Source: Christensenellaceae bacterium Phil1 (lineage in GTDB: Bacteria > Bacillota > Clostridia > Christensenellales > CAG-138). From it: a stretch of DNA of 34,779 bases. The stretch covers positions 1 through 34,779 of the forward strand of contig MSGS01000019.1 in assembly GCA_001940855.1 (NCBI GenBank). Reading direction: 5' to 3'. The translations under genes were made by a program, and so were the position numbers. The notes under the pieces were generated by a model. That model made no database searches. It saw only the letters and a list, made by a program, of their open reading frames with translations, and had not been told where the DNA came from. Shown piece after piece: positions 1 to 7,808 of the stretch (position 1 is the first letter of the stretch; every line of letters starts with the position of its first letter).

Positions 1-449
1 TTGCGCGAAGCGTTATCCGTAAAATAGCCGGGGTTCTCTGTTGTGTCCGTAGTGTATGAGTCCACACCATATTCGCGTGCGGACAGCGCAAACACATGGC
101 GGTTTATGCTCACCACTTCGCCCGCGTCATTGTCGTATACCTTTATGGCCGTGGGCATTATAAGCGCCTTTGTAGCCTCGTCAAAACGCCCATAAAGCTC
201 TGTTTCGTGCTTTATGTCACATTGCGAGTTCTCATAATTCACCTCGTTTGCAGCGTTGTTCCACTTAAAAGCGGATTCATTTGCGCCAGTGCCCGTTGCC
301 TTGTCGCGCAGCATAAATACGCCGTTTTTATACGGGTTCTTATCCACCGTGGCAATGATGCGCCACGGCTTGCCCGTGGTAATCTCGCCGTTTGTTTCTA
401 TCAAATTCACAAGTGTTCCTACTGGTAAATTGGTAATTGGTTGGCTCAT
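1..449 (-). CDS. DGR target protein, N-terminal part (runs off left edge)
   Basis: The reading frame starts at the ATG at 449-447 (MSQPITNLPVGTLVNL) and stays open to the window edge, about 149 codons. Its ATG overlaps the stop of the reverse transcriptase as ATGA, so the two are probably translationally coupled. The visible part resembles the start of DUF6273-type, C-type-lectin-like proteins (a 'PVGTLV.....G....PWRIIA' opening, later 'NRHVFALSAREYGV'). This fold is common for DGR targets in Bacillota prophages. The template repeat upstream encodes a peptide of the sort expected at the C-terminus of such proteins, so the variable repeat should be in the missing 3' part. The likely role is a variable receptor-binding tip protein. 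The position in the DGR is seen; the target assignment is inference, because the variable repeat is not in the window. Confidence 0.75.
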   Translation of the reverse strand, partial: MSQPITNLPVGTLVNLIETNGEITTGKPWRIIATVDKNPYKNGVFMLRDKATGTGANESAFKWNNAANEVNYENSQCDIKHETELYGRFDEATKALIMPTAIKVYDNDAGEVVSINRHVFALSAREYGVDSYTTDTTENPGYFTDNASR

Positions 450-1477
450 TCGTTCATACTCTCCTCCTTAAATATATCTTTCATTTTCGTGTCGCAGCGC
501 AGTATAAGACCGCGACAATTTCCCTGCATCAGGTGTGCACGGCGCGATCGGTAGCTTTGCTGTATTTCTTCATGCGCAGCGCCTGCCCTGTACATGGCTT
601 CATATCGCTTTATGCCGCGCTTCAGCGCGGTCTTGGCCGTCTGCCGTAGTACGCGCACCACCTTGCCGGTATCCGTCATGTAAGTGCGGAACCCAAGGAA
701 CTCTATCCCGTGCGCAAGCGGGAATATTTGCGTCTTGTCGTTAAGCCGCAGCCCTATTGCGGCGAGGCCTGCCTCAATCTCCCGCCGCAGCTCTTTCAGA
801 AAAGCTTTGTCACTATGAATGATATAGAAGTCATCCATATATCTGCCGTAATACCGGCAGCGGTAAACCTCTTTTATGCGGTGGTCGATTTCACATAATT
901 CAAGGTTTGCCAAAGGCTGCGATGTACGCAGCCCAAGAGGTAATCCGTGCGATGTAAGCCGTACATACTTGGCAAGCAGCGCCATAACACGCGCGTCCGG
1001 CACGTACCGCTCGGCGCGCCGCAGCACGTCAGATTGGTCTATGCTGTCAAAATAGTGGTGTATGTCGCATTTCAGCACCCAACCTTCAGCGCCGTGGCAG
1101 CGATAATACTCACCCATGAAAAGCTTCAGCCGGGCGAGTCCGTCACTTGTCCCGCGCCCCTTAACGCTTGAGTAGCAATCCCGGATAAAAGGCTTTGTCA
1201 GCCAATCATACAGCAGCCCATCCACAAGCGCGTTCTGTACGATTTTATCCATCACGCAGGGCGCTTGTATCTGCCTGCGCTTCGGCTCAGTCACCCAAAA
1301 CTGCCGCAAAGGACGCGGTTCGTAGGTTTCGCGCCGAAGCTGCCGGGCAAGGTATTCTATAGTTTCAATCTTATGCGCTTCCGCCGCGGCATGTTCCGCA
1401 TCGTTACGGTGCCCGCGCATTGCACGGTTAAAAGCCCGATGCAGCACATCGGGCGTATACAGTATTTCATAGTTCAT
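446..1477 (-). CDS. Reverse transcriptase of a diversity-generating retroelement
   Basis: About 343 residues of group-II/retron-like RT fold. In order: the fingers region with 'KRRQIQAP' and 'MDKIVQNAL'; motif 3 'KCDIHHYFDSI' around residues 136-146; motif 4 'GLPLGLRTSQPLAN' around 178-191; the catalytic YMDDF around 213-217; and 'EFLGF' afterwards. The LGxxxSQ form of motif 4, in place of the QGxxxSP of group II and retron RTs, is characteristic of DGR enzymes. There is no maturase X or endonuclease domain, which also fits. The enzyme would copy template RNA with errors at adenines for retrohoming into the variable repeat. The start is uncertain: an in-frame ATG at 1528 adds 17 residues, but neither start has a clear ribosome site, and MNYEILY matches the usual N-terminus better. 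It lies downstream of avd and the template repeat. Confidence 0.92.
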   Translation of the reverse strand: MNYEILYTPDVLHRAFNRAMRGHRNDAEHAAAEAHKIETIEYLARQLRRETYEPRPLRQFWVTEPKRRQIQAPCVMDKIVQNALVDGLLYDWLTKPFIRDCYSSVKGRGTSDGLARLKLFMGEYYRCHGAEGWVLKCDIHHYFDSIDQSDVLRRAERYVPDARVMALLAKYVRLTSHGLPLGLRTSQPLANLELCEIDHRIKEVYRCRYYGRYMDDFYIIHSDKAFLKELRREIEAGLAAIGLRLNDKTQIFPLAHGIEFLGFRTYMTDTGKVVRVLRQTAKTALKRGIKRYEAMYRAGAAHEEIQQSYRSRRAHLMQGNCRGLILRCDTKMKDIFKEESMNE

Positions 1478-1500
1478 ATAGGAATGCCGTTTATTCCGCA

Positions 1501-1516
1501 CCGTCCCGCAGGACGG
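1501..1516. other. Small GC-rich hairpin between template repeat and RT
   Basis: CCGTCC-tgcg-GGACGG (minus-strand reading) forms a 6-bp GC stem with a tetraloop, about 25 nt before the RT start. No T-tract follows, so it is not an obvious terminator. It may be part of the folded template RNA. Function is inference. Confidence 0.4.
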
Positions 1517-1599
1517 CACGGCCAACATTATGTATTTATCTTTACCGACAACGGCAAAGATAGTATGCAGCCTCCTTTGTGTGGTGCACCATGCGGGTC

Positions 1600-1745
1600 G
1601 CTTCGCAGTCTCGCGTTCTCCACAGATCGGGGCGGGCGTAGTTATTGTTGGCGGGCGAGTTCGTGTTGACGTTGCCGTTGGAGTTGACGTACACCACAGC
1701 CGACGCCGAGGCAGGCCACCGCGTCCAAACGTTCACCGCTATATC
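1600..1745 (-). repeat. DGR template repeat (TR), approximate limits
   Basis: Read on the minus strand, this non-coding spacer between avd and RT looks like the end of a C-type-lectin domain: 'VWTRWPASASAVVYV', then 'NSNGNVNTNSPANNNYARPD'. Eight AAC/AAT codons fall between about 1640 and 1688, and one more lies about 60 bases upstream near 1730. AAY codons are the hallmark of template repeats: adenine-directed mutagenesis of AAY can yield 15 amino acids but no stop codon. The repeat lies on the RT strand, as required. Exact ends need the variable repeat, which is outside the window; a GC-rich initiation-of-homology segment would be expected at or beyond the 'YARPDLW' end near 1620. Confidence 0.85.
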
Positions 1746-1758
1746 AGGCTGCACACTG

Positions 1759-2166
1759 CTAAACGGATTGCTCCCTTTTGCGCCATGCCATGCACATGTA
1801 CTTGACATCGCGCACCTTCTTGCCCCAATATTGCGCCCGCTGCGCGTTTATGCGCCCCGTGCGTTCGGATACATCTATCAGGGCAAGCAAGTATGAGCAA
1901 TCCCGTATAGCCTGTTCTTGGGCTTCCATCCTTACCGTGTATGGCGTGGCGCCGCCGCGGCTTATGTCATTAGCCGTGACTATATGCCGCAATATATCCG
2001 CCGCCGTATCGCGTATATACCGCACAAGGTTGCCCCTTGTCCAGTTAGGATATATGTCCTTGTTTTCGGTTATTCTCAGCGTATAATCCAGCATTTCCAT
2101 TGCCTTTGTGGCAATCCGAAACTCAGGCACTTTATCACCTTGATACGATTGCGCGTTTTGTGCCAT
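1759..2166 (-). CDS. avd: DGR accessory variability determinant (Avd)
   Basis: 135 residues, mostly helical and basic, ending MAWRKREQSV. The size, the predicted four-helix bundle, the high Arg/Lys content and the place directly upstream of a template repeat and DGR RT all fit Avd. Avd is a pentameric RNA/DNA-binding partner of the RT, needed for cDNA synthesis and retrohoming. The family is also related to 23S rRNA intervening-sequence proteins. The start at 2166 follows an AGGAGG five bases upstream and overlaps the preceding tail gene by 32 bases, so the DGR is expressed as part of the late operon. The identification rests on length, fold and context, not on a strict motif. Confidence 0.85.
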   Translation of the reverse strand: MAQNAQSYQGDKVPEFRIATKAMEMLDYTLRITENKDIYPNWTRGNLVRYIRDTAADILRHIVTANDISRGGATPYTVRMEAQEQAIRDCSYLLALIDVSERTGRINAQRAQYWGKKVRDVKYMCMAWRKREQSV

Positions 2167-2611
2167 AGTGGCCTCCTGTCGTTATGATGCAGTCTTCTGC
2201 GCTTGCAAAGTCGCATATATACATTTCTATAGCATTCAGCGATCCCGCGCCCTCTTCGTCTGCCGGAAGCTGCTCGCCGCCTGAAGCGCCGGTCGGATGC
2301 ACGTTAATCGTCACGCGGTCGCTTGTGATGCAAGTCTCGTTGCCGTCCGCGTCCTTGCCGTAGCCCATAAGGTATATAGACCACTCGCCTGCGCTCAGAT
2401 TAAGGCCTGCTCGTGCTATAGATTCACCGTTGCCATTCAGCTGCGTCTTGTATTTCTTATCCCCAAATTCAAGATACGCCCACACTTCGCGGCCCTGCCA
2501 GTCCTCACTGAGCGCTGCCTTTATTGTCAGATAGCGTACCGTTCCGGCAACAACATAGCCGCGATTTACAAGCAGCCTTTGCCCACGCACTCGCAGCTCT
2601 ATGTTAGCCAT
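2135..2611 (-). CDS. Tail/baseplate accessory protein, BppU-like
   Basis: 158 residues. The N-terminal 110 residues have a beta-sandwich pattern (VNRGYVVAGTVRYLTIKAAL, DWQGREVWAYLEF, GEWSIYLMGYG) seen in Bacillota phage tail proteins of the BppU N-terminal type, which attach receptor-binding parts to the baseplate. The last 50 residues are acidic and then less structured. It overlaps both neighbours (8 bases with the gene upstream, 32 with avd), so it is tightly coupled in the tail operon. A likely role is a scaffold for the diversified tip protein. The function is inferred from pattern and position. Confidence 0.6.
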   Translation of the reverse strand: MANIELRVRGQRLLVNRGYVVAGTVRYLTIKAALSEDWQGREVWAYLEFGDKKYKTQLNGNGESIARAGLNLSAGEWSIYLMGYGKDADGNETCITSDRVTINVHPTGASGGEQLPADEEGAGSLNAIEMYICDFASAEDCIITTGGHYGTKRAIVSR

Positions 2612-2945
2612 CTGCCGCAGCCTCCTTAGTCAGTATATCGATTATCTCATATGGGTCATCACCGCTTGCTTCCTCTATCGCTTCATATTCAAAAACCAGC
2701 TGCGGCTTGTCGCCTGAGACGTCTACGCTCACGTTCACACGGCGCGCTTTTCCGTCTGCATCCGTCTCCGCAAAAGCGGCTTCAATAGCGAAATCGGGCG
2801 TTGTCCACTCCATGCACGCCGCGTCCGAATAGCCTATAAGCGCGGCCATTACCTCCGGCCGGGTATACTCAAAATCGCCCTGCTGGGTATAGATATAAAG
2901 AGCGGCCCCTGTGGCGGGGTCGTAAAACACTCGTCTTATGTACAT
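2604..2945 (-). CDS. Hypothetical tail-region protein
   Basis: 113 residues, acidic, with no motif I recognise. The N-terminus (MYIRRVFYDPATGAALYIYT) suggests a short beta-rich domain, and a charged tail ends at DILTKEAAADG. It overlaps the next gene by 8 bases. Similar small acidic proteins sit between fibre and receptor-binding genes in Bacillota phages, sometimes as fibre chaperones or connectors. That role is only a guess from context. Confidence 0.7.
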   Translation of the reverse strand: MYIRRVFYDPATGAALYIYTQQGDFEYTRPEVMAALIGYSDAACMEWTTPDFAIEAAFAETDADGKARRVNVSVDVSGDKPQLVFEYEAIEEASGDDPYEIIDILTKEAAADG

Positions 2946-2957
2946 CTTTATTGCTCC

Positions 2958-3380
2958 TTATACGCCGTATATACGGTATTCATATGTGCCTATTGTCCAG
3001 TGTTTCTGAAAACCAGAGCAAATGGTGCTATACGCTCCTCCTGCCTTCACCGTCAGCGTCCCGTCGGCAAACGTGATGCCCGATAGTGCCATATCATTCC
3101 ATCCGTAATAGTCGTTTAAGTCTGTACGTTTGCTCATATACACTGCAACGCCTGCGTCTATATCTATCATTTGTGCGGCATCTATCGTGCCAAAGCACGA
3201 ACCGTAGTCTTCGCCGTGCACGGCTTGGTTGCTGCTGCTAAGCAATCTGACAAATATAACCTTAGGTTTGAACTTTAGTCCGGTCACGCTGAATGTTGAC
3301 TGTGCTGCGGACTTATCGGATGTAAATCTGCCTATGACAGATCTCAGCTTGCCGCCGCCCGTGTTTACTCTGCCTATCAT
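2958..3380 (-). CDS. Probable tail-fibre tip/accessory protein
   Basis: 140 residues, beginning MIGRVNTGGGKLRSVIGRF. The composition (many Gly, Ser and aromatic residues, short beta segments such as FSVTGLKFKPKVIFVRLL) resembles the C-terminal, carbohydrate-facing domains of phage fibres ('F.vtGL.FkP..i...'). It starts 4 bases after the stop of the collar-type fibre gene. It may be a separate tip of that fibre. I looked for similarity of its C-terminus to the template repeat and found none, so it is not the DGR target. Confidence 0.65.
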   Translation of the reverse strand: MIGRVNTGGGKLRSVIGRFTSDKSAAQSTFSVTGLKFKPKVIFVRLLSSSNQAVHGEDYGSCFGTIDAAQMIDIDAGVAVYMSKRTDLNDYYGWNDMALSGITFADGTLTVKAGGAYSTICSGFQKHWTIGTYEYRIYGV

Positions 3381-3384
3381 GCCG

Positions 3385-4362
3385 TCACCCCCATATTACT
3401 ATGGCCGGTATGGTCATAGCTGCACTGGGTACAGTATTGGCATACAGGTATATACCGCCTGCATATGTTTGGCACACAGGCGCATATACGCCGGATACCG
3501 CGTCGGCAGGTGACAGCACAACTTCGGCAAAGCTCGCAGCCGTAACGCCTGTGAGCGGAATGGCAGCGCGATACGGATAGTCCGTATATGTTTCATCTGC
3601 CGCCCATGCCGAGGCGGCTACATTCGTGTTGACAAACGTGAGTCTCTTTTTCTGTGCGCCGAGGTTTTCCCGCGCCGCGTCTGCCGTAACGGCGCCCGTG
3701 CCGCCGGCGGCTATCGGCAGCGTACCGGCTTTAAGCGCGCCGTCCTCGCCGGTGAATACGGCCTTGTTTGCGTCTGTGCCTATCTTGCCATCGTTGGTAA
3801 TTGCGCCGTGGGTGTGGTTGGCTTCGGCCGCACTTATTTGTGCCGCCGTCACCCCATGTGGGTTGTTTTTGTCGTTTACATGGGCTTCAAACTCTTCCGG
3901 TGTAACGTATACGCCGGTGGATAGTGTAGCCGTTACGCTTGTGCCATTACTTATTGATATAATTATGTTTATAGTTTTCTCAACGATTTCAGCACCGCCC
4001 GAAGCCGGTATATATTGCGCATCGTCTCCTGCATTCGCATAGCCGTATAATATCTCGTTGTTGCCATTGTCCGGATCTTTGGCGTAAAGGCCTATCTCGC
4101 GCAAGTAGTAACCGCCAACGGCATTTCCGAGGCGCTTAGTGCCCACGGTACATGTGTTGTCACCATTTACGCGCAATCGCGTTATATTCGAAGTGTCTTT
4201 CCGGTTGACCAGAGACGTTCTTTCGATCTCTAACCCTCCGTTCAATGCTCCATCGCCAAATGCAAATTTGGTGAAATGCAGCGTTTTAGTGCTATCCGCC
4301 TGTACTTTTGATAGCGCAAGCCGCCCGGAATTGGTAAGATATAATCCGCCCGAAAAGCTCAC
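3385..4362 (-). CDS. Tail fibre protein with phage tail-collar N-terminal domain
   Basis: 325 residues. The first 150 (SGGLYLTNSGRLALSKVQAD, TKFAFGDG, NRKDTSNITRLRV, REIGLYAKDPDNGNNEILYG) match the DUF3751/tail-collar domain that anchors fibres to P2- and Mu-type baseplates. Around residues 160-185 is a repeat-like 'HVNDKNNPHGVTAAQI' segment typical of fibre shafts. The C-terminal 90 residues are Ala/Thr-rich and probably form the distal domain. It follows the gpI-like gene by a single base, the usual order J-I-fibre. It is a likely host-attachment component alongside the DGR-diversified protein. Confidence 0.85.
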   Translation of the reverse strand: MSFSGGLYLTNSGRLALSKVQADSTKTLHFTKFAFGDGALNGGLEIERTSLVNRKDTSNITRLRVNGDNTCTVGTKRLGNAVGGYYLREIGLYAKDPDNGNNEILYGYANAGDDAQYIPASGGAEIVEKTINIIISISNGTSVTATLSTGVYVTPEEFEAHVNDKNNPHGVTAAQISAAEANHTHGAITNDGKIGTDANKAVFTGEDGALKAGTLPIAAGGTGAVTADAARENLGAQKKRLTFVNTNVAASAWAADETYTDYPYRAAIPLTGVTAASFAEVVLSPADAVSGVYAPVCQTYAGGIYLYANTVPSAAMTIPAIVIWG

Positions 4363-4363
4363 G

Positions 4364-4921
4364 TCAGTTCACCTGCCTTATAGTTAATGTTTCTATATCT
4401 TGTAATATCATGCCTATAGCCAATCGTTGGTAAATGGGTCGCCGCAGCTCAAGCGTTAACGCTATGCCGGCTGCCGCGGTCTGCTTCAGCATGTCGCATA
4501 TTGCGTCTTGCCTGTCAAAAAAGGCAGTTGGAACTTCCGGCTCATCTACGACGAGGCTTACGGCTGCTACCCCTTCGACCAGTTCTACGGCTGTACTGTC
4601 TATACCAAGCAATGCGGCGGCGGCATGTATCAGAGTATCAGGATCGCCGCCTGAGTATGTTGCAAGCATTTTTGTTACTATCATCAGCCTATAGGTTTCA
4701 TCGTCAAGCCCTGCCCGTGCCACGCCGTAATTTGTGCCTATACGGTCAAGCACTCTCCCCTTCGCGGTTTCAAGGTTTCGCCAGTCGCGTATATTGCGCA
4801 ATGTACTGTCCACACGCTCAAGCCCATTCGCAAATATCCCCATCAGTTTACCTATGTTCCCATCGGGATTCCTGTTATAAGCACTTGTGAGCATGTCAAG
4901 CATCCGTTCCTGCAGCGTCAT
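4364..4921 (-). CDS. Baseplate/tail protein, DUF2313 (Mu gp48, gpI-like)
   Basis: 185 residues. 'MLDMLTSAYNRNPDGNIGKL', 'ETAKGRVLDRIGTNYGVAR' and 'DDETYRLMIVTKMLATYSGGDPDTLI' are typical of the gpI/DUF2313 proteins that link the baseplate wedge to the fibre in contractile phages. It overlaps the baseplate J gene by 4 bases (ATGA) and is followed immediately by the collar-type fibre. Family assignment is firm from sequence pattern and gene order; its structural role is from the family. Confidence 0.88.
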   Translation of the reverse strand: MTLQERMLDMLTSAYNRNPDGNIGKLMGIFANGLERVDSTLRNIRDWRNLETAKGRVLDRIGTNYGVARAGLDDETYRLMIVTKMLATYSGGDPDTLIHAAAALLGIDSTAVELVEGVAAVSLVVDEPEVPTAFFDRQDAICDMLKQTAAAGIALTLELRRPIYQRLAIGMILQDIETLTIRQVN

Positions 4922-6084
4922 GAGAATACCACCTTATCCCCGTCTATATAGGCTGTCTGCCTTGAGGATACGCCGATATTAGCTATCCCATATGCCGTGC
5001 CGTTGTTGCTGACGGTAAGCCTATAGTCTGTCACGCCTTCCACCTTATTGACTTGTTCGATCAATCGCGTATAGTACACGCCGCCGCCCACGCCAAGCGC
5101 ACCAATATACGATATAAGCGCAGCCTTTATACGATTTTGCACGTCGGCAGCAGTATAGCCCGGTTTGATCTGTAAGTCGGCAATTCTAACATATATGGCA
5201 ACTTGATTCGGGCGCGAAAAATTGACCGTTTGATTATTTCCCGATGCATCTATGACCGTGGCATTACTACTGCCGTATGTTTGTATTCCGGCAGCTTTGC
5301 GCGCCCATATAGCCCATGCTATCGCCATATCCTGCCCGCCTAACACAACGGCTTCTATGCTGTGTGCAGGCAACCCTGCCGTATTAGCACTATCGGTGCA
5401 GTTCTCGTATACGATTGCGTGCTGTACGCCCGGCACAGTCAGTATTTCTTCGCGTATGGCATCGGTATTGGCGCCGCTTACACGTTTTACGCTTCGGTAG
5501 TACCGCGCGCGGAACTCCGCTTCCGTCTCACGGTTGCGCCCGCCCTCAAATGCCGCCGCGTTGGTAACAGTATCTATATCGGCTATGGGTGTTACTATCG
5601 TGGTAATGGTCGCCGCAGCCGCATTGCCGTCCGGCCCTACATCGTAAGCCCTGGCGGATACCGTAGCAGTGCCATCGTTTCCGATTTTAGCCTCAGACAG
5701 CGTGACAAACTGCGCCCTATTGGTTGCGGCTGCTATCATTCCCGCAGGGATAATAGCGCCCGCCTCGCCCGTGAATGTTAGCTCTCCCGTAGCCTTTGCC
5801 GCTATATACGGTCTGATGCCGATTATCGCACCTATGCGCGCAAGAGATATGCCTGTTGCTGTATCGACATATCCTGCGTTATAGACATCCTCGGCAAGCT
5901 GCCACATCAACGATGAAAACCACGCGTATATTCTCAGCATAAGCCCGAGTATGCTTCGCACGGATAGGTTTATATCGTTGCCAAACTTCGCTTTTGCCTG
6001 CTGCTCATATGCATCAAGCAGTTCGGTATAACCCGGTCTCCTAAAACCCGCCGCTGAAATACCCCAGTCATCCATTATTATCAA
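4918..6084 (-). CDS. Baseplate J-like protein (Mu gp47)
   Basis: 388 residues, the usual size. The pattern 'GISLARIGAIIGIRPYIAAKATGELTF', 'GAIIPAGMIA', 'FEGGRNRETEAEFRARYY' and 'GVQHAIVYENCTDS' is the baseplate-J/gp47 signature. These proteins form the wedge of contractile tails. It overlaps the gp25-like gene by 17 bases and the gpI-like gene by 4. A start a few codons downstream at MDDWGIS is possible (the first Met is followed by IIM). Confidence 0.93.
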   Translation of the reverse strand: MIIMDDWGISAAGFRRPGYTELLDAYEQQAKAKFGNDINLSVRSILGLMLRIYAWFSSLMWQLAEDVYNAGYVDTATGISLARIGAIIGIRPYIAAKATGELTFTGEAGAIIPAGMIAAATNRAQFVTLSEAKIGNDGTATVSARAYDVGPDGNAAAATITTIVTPIADIDTVTNAAAFEGGRNRETEAEFRARYYRSVKRVSGANTDAIREEILTVPGVQHAIVYENCTDSANTAGLPAHSIEAVVLGGQDMAIAWAIWARKAAGIQTYGSSNATVIDASGNNQTVNFSRPNQVAIYVRIADLQIKPGYTAADVQNRIKAALISYIGALGVGGGVYYTRLIEQVNKVEGVTDYRLTVSNNGTAYGIANIGVSSRQTAYIDGDKVVFS

Positions 6085-6427
6085 CCTCCCCGGATATCAT
6101 CTCTCCGCTTTTAAGTCGAGCCGCAAAACACACATGTATAACACGCCCTACGCGCTCAATTTCCAGCATTTCAATTTTCTTAACTTGCGGTTCCTGATAA
6201 ATTGCCGCACTGATTATTTCCTTTATTTCGGCATCGCTTACAGCGGTATCGGAAAACGCCATTTCATAGTCTGTTCCGTGGCTTACATCAAGTTCCCATT
6301 CTCCGAGCCATGCCTGCAGTGTACATCGTACCGCCTGTGCTATATCAGCAGCGCCTGTTATTGTTGCTATGCTGCCATCTGCTTCGAAAGCAATGTCTCT
6401 CGTATTCTCATCCACATATAAGTTCAT
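6068..6427 (-). CDS. Baseplate wedge protein, gp25/gpW-like (Mu gp46, DUF2634 type)
   Basis: 119 residues. 'DIAFEADGSIATITGAADIAQAVRCTLQAWLGEWELD' is the conserved opening of the gp25/gp46 wedge family, and it ends in short beta strands. It sits between the spike and J genes, as in Mu and P2. The start overlaps the stop of the spike gene (ATGA at 6427). Confidence 0.88.
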   Translation of the reverse strand: MNLYVDENTRDIAFEADGSIATITGAADIAQAVRCTLQAWLGEWELDVSHGTDYEMAFSDTAVSDAEIKEIISAAIYQEPQVKKIEMLEIERVGRVIHVCFAARLKSGEMISGEVDNNG

Positions 6428-6963
6428 TGCGGACCTCCCGTATCGCCGCCCGTAGGTATGCTGTGCGTATGCTCGCTTATATTCACACCATTCAGCATCA
6501 GCTTGCCGCTTACTTCTATGCCATCAGGCTTTACAGCTATATATGTACTGCCCGCAGACAGTACAAGTGCATTATTGGGAAGTCCGGACGGCGCTTTGCC
6601 GCCTTTGGCTATACCGCCTACAAATACAGCGTCCGTCATGTCGTGATTTCTACTTGTGGCAGGCTCTGTAATTTTGCCTTCCAATGCCGCATCTATATCC
6701 TTATCGCAGATAATGACCAAGCCAATATCGCCCTTCTTGTACCATGGGCGGACGGCAAAATCGCCCATGCATAAACCGGCCACAGGAACGCCTGTAAGCT
6801 GAGGCTGGTTAGCCATGGTTCCGTCTATGCTCACCTTCACGAGCGGTTGTGCATCGACAGTCATGGATTCCGCATTAAAGCGCACTACTTTCACTAACTC
6901 TGCAACCCGTAGCCCGCCCGAGAGTTTTTCTTCCCGCGCGGATCTGTTATCCCTAATGCTCAT
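6424..6963 (-). CDS. Baseplate spike/assembly protein, Gp138/gpV-like (Mu gp45)
   Basis: 179 residues from MSIRDNR at 6963, which has GGAGGT nine bases upstream and overlaps the previous stop as ATGA; an in-frame upstream Met has no such site. An OB-like N-terminal part ('VKVVRFNAESMTVDAQPLVKV', 'YKKGDIGLVIICDKDIDAAL') is followed by 'SAGSTYIAVKPDGIEVSGKLMLNGVNISEHTHS'. The His-containing SEHTHS ending is typical of spike tips that bind metal. It forms the membrane-piercing tip of the contractile tail. Confidence 0.85.
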   Translation of the reverse strand: MSIRDNRSAREEKLSGGLRVAELVKVVRFNAESMTVDAQPLVKVSIDGTMANQPQLTGVPVAGLCMGDFAVRPWYKKGDIGLVIICDKDIDAALEGKITEPATSRNHDMTDAVFVGGIAKGGKAPSGLPNNALVLSAGSTYIAVKPDGIEVSGKLMLNGVNISEHTHSIPTGGDTGGPQ

Positions 6964-7808
6964 GACGGCACCACCTCCATTATCGTTTTCCAATCGCCGC
7001 TTCCATCGCCTTTATGGGTTATCTTCTTGACCATGTAGCTTCCTGATGCAGTTGAATCCTGTATCAAGACGATATCGCCAACGCCGATATGATAATTCAG
7101 AAGGCACTCGCGCTTTTCATTGCCATCGGCTTCAGCTTGCTGCGCTCTTGTCTTTTTAGCGGGTTTGGCTGCCGTATTTACAGTTTGACTTTCGGACTTA
7201 GATGACGATTTAAGCAATCCGGTTTGTGGTGTTAGCAGGTATCCTGTGGTTATGCCGACCTCCGGAGGGGCTATTACGATCTGCCCTGTACGCAGTAATA
7301 ATCGTGACTTGCAATCCGTACAAACAATCTTGGTGAGTACATCTTTAAGCCTGCCGGTACATACCTTCCCGCGTTTGTATATAGGATCTTCGGCAAGCAT
7401 GCAAAGCCCTACCTCTACGCCGAATAGTGCGAGCAGGTCTGCCACCACGTTTTTTGCAGTAATCGGGCCTTTGTAACTTTTGTTTACGTTTGAACCAAGC
7501 CATTGCTGCAAGCTGTCCGCTGCGGTTATCTTCGTGACAGCATCAAGTTTACCGATATCATGACTAAATGATGCAACACTGCCGACAAAAACAGATCCGA
7601 TATCGTCCTGATATCCGGCGTTTACAATTATCGGCGTGCCTTTTGATATAGCCGCCCTGGTACTTGGCGCAAGGTTATATATTTCAAGCTTGCATATGGG
7701 TATTCCGGCATCGTCTTCTGACGTAACTTCGAAGCTGAATTTAAGATCATCAAGCTGATATCTGCTTGTCCCAACCTGTAAAGACGCTCTACGCTTCCAA
7801 AAACGCAT
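6960..7808 (-). CDS. Tail hub protein (gpD/XkdQ-like)
   Basis: 282 residues. 'FSFEVTSEDDAGIPICKLEIYNLAPSTRAAI.KGTPIIVNAGYQDDIGSVFVGSV' is a strong pattern for phage hub proteins of the gp27/gpD type. A central domain ('ITAADSLQQWL', 'VVADLLALFGV') and a C-terminal beta barrel ('GVGDIVLIQDSTASGSYMVKKITHKGD') follow. The hub joins tail tube to spike. It overlaps the spike gene by ATGA and starts one base from the next gene upstream. Confidence 0.85.
   Translation of the reverse strand: MRFWKRRASLQVGTSRYQLDDLKFSFEVTSEDDAGIPICKLEIYNLAPSTRAAISKGTPIIVNAGYQDDIGSVFVGSVASFSHDIGKLDAVTKITAADSLQQWLGSNVNKSYKGPITAKNVVADLLALFGVEVGLCMLAEDPIYKRGKVCTGRLKDVLTKIVCTDCKSRLLLRTGQIVIAPPEVGITTGYLLTPQTGLLKSSSKSESQTVNTAAKPAKKTRAQQAEADGNEKRECLLNYHIGVGDIVLIQDSTASGSYMVKKITHKGDGSGDWKTIMEVVPS

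Noticed and set aside
96..428. Plus-strand frame of 110 codons opposite the DGR target
   Set aside because: It is the shadow of the minus-strand target gene, which has a coupled start and recognisable lectin-family pattern; the plus frame has no ribosome site or known motif.
1542..1808. Minus-strand ORF of 88 codons covering the template repeat
   Set aside because: It overlaps the end of avd, has no ribosome site, and its Asn-rich part is explained by the template repeat. After 'ARPDLW' the reading is not protein-like.
2958..3380. Possibility that this tail protein is the DGR target
   Set aside because: Its C-terminus (TYEYRIYGV) shows no similarity to the peptide encoded by the template repeat, and no second A-variant copy of the repeat was found by eye in the window.
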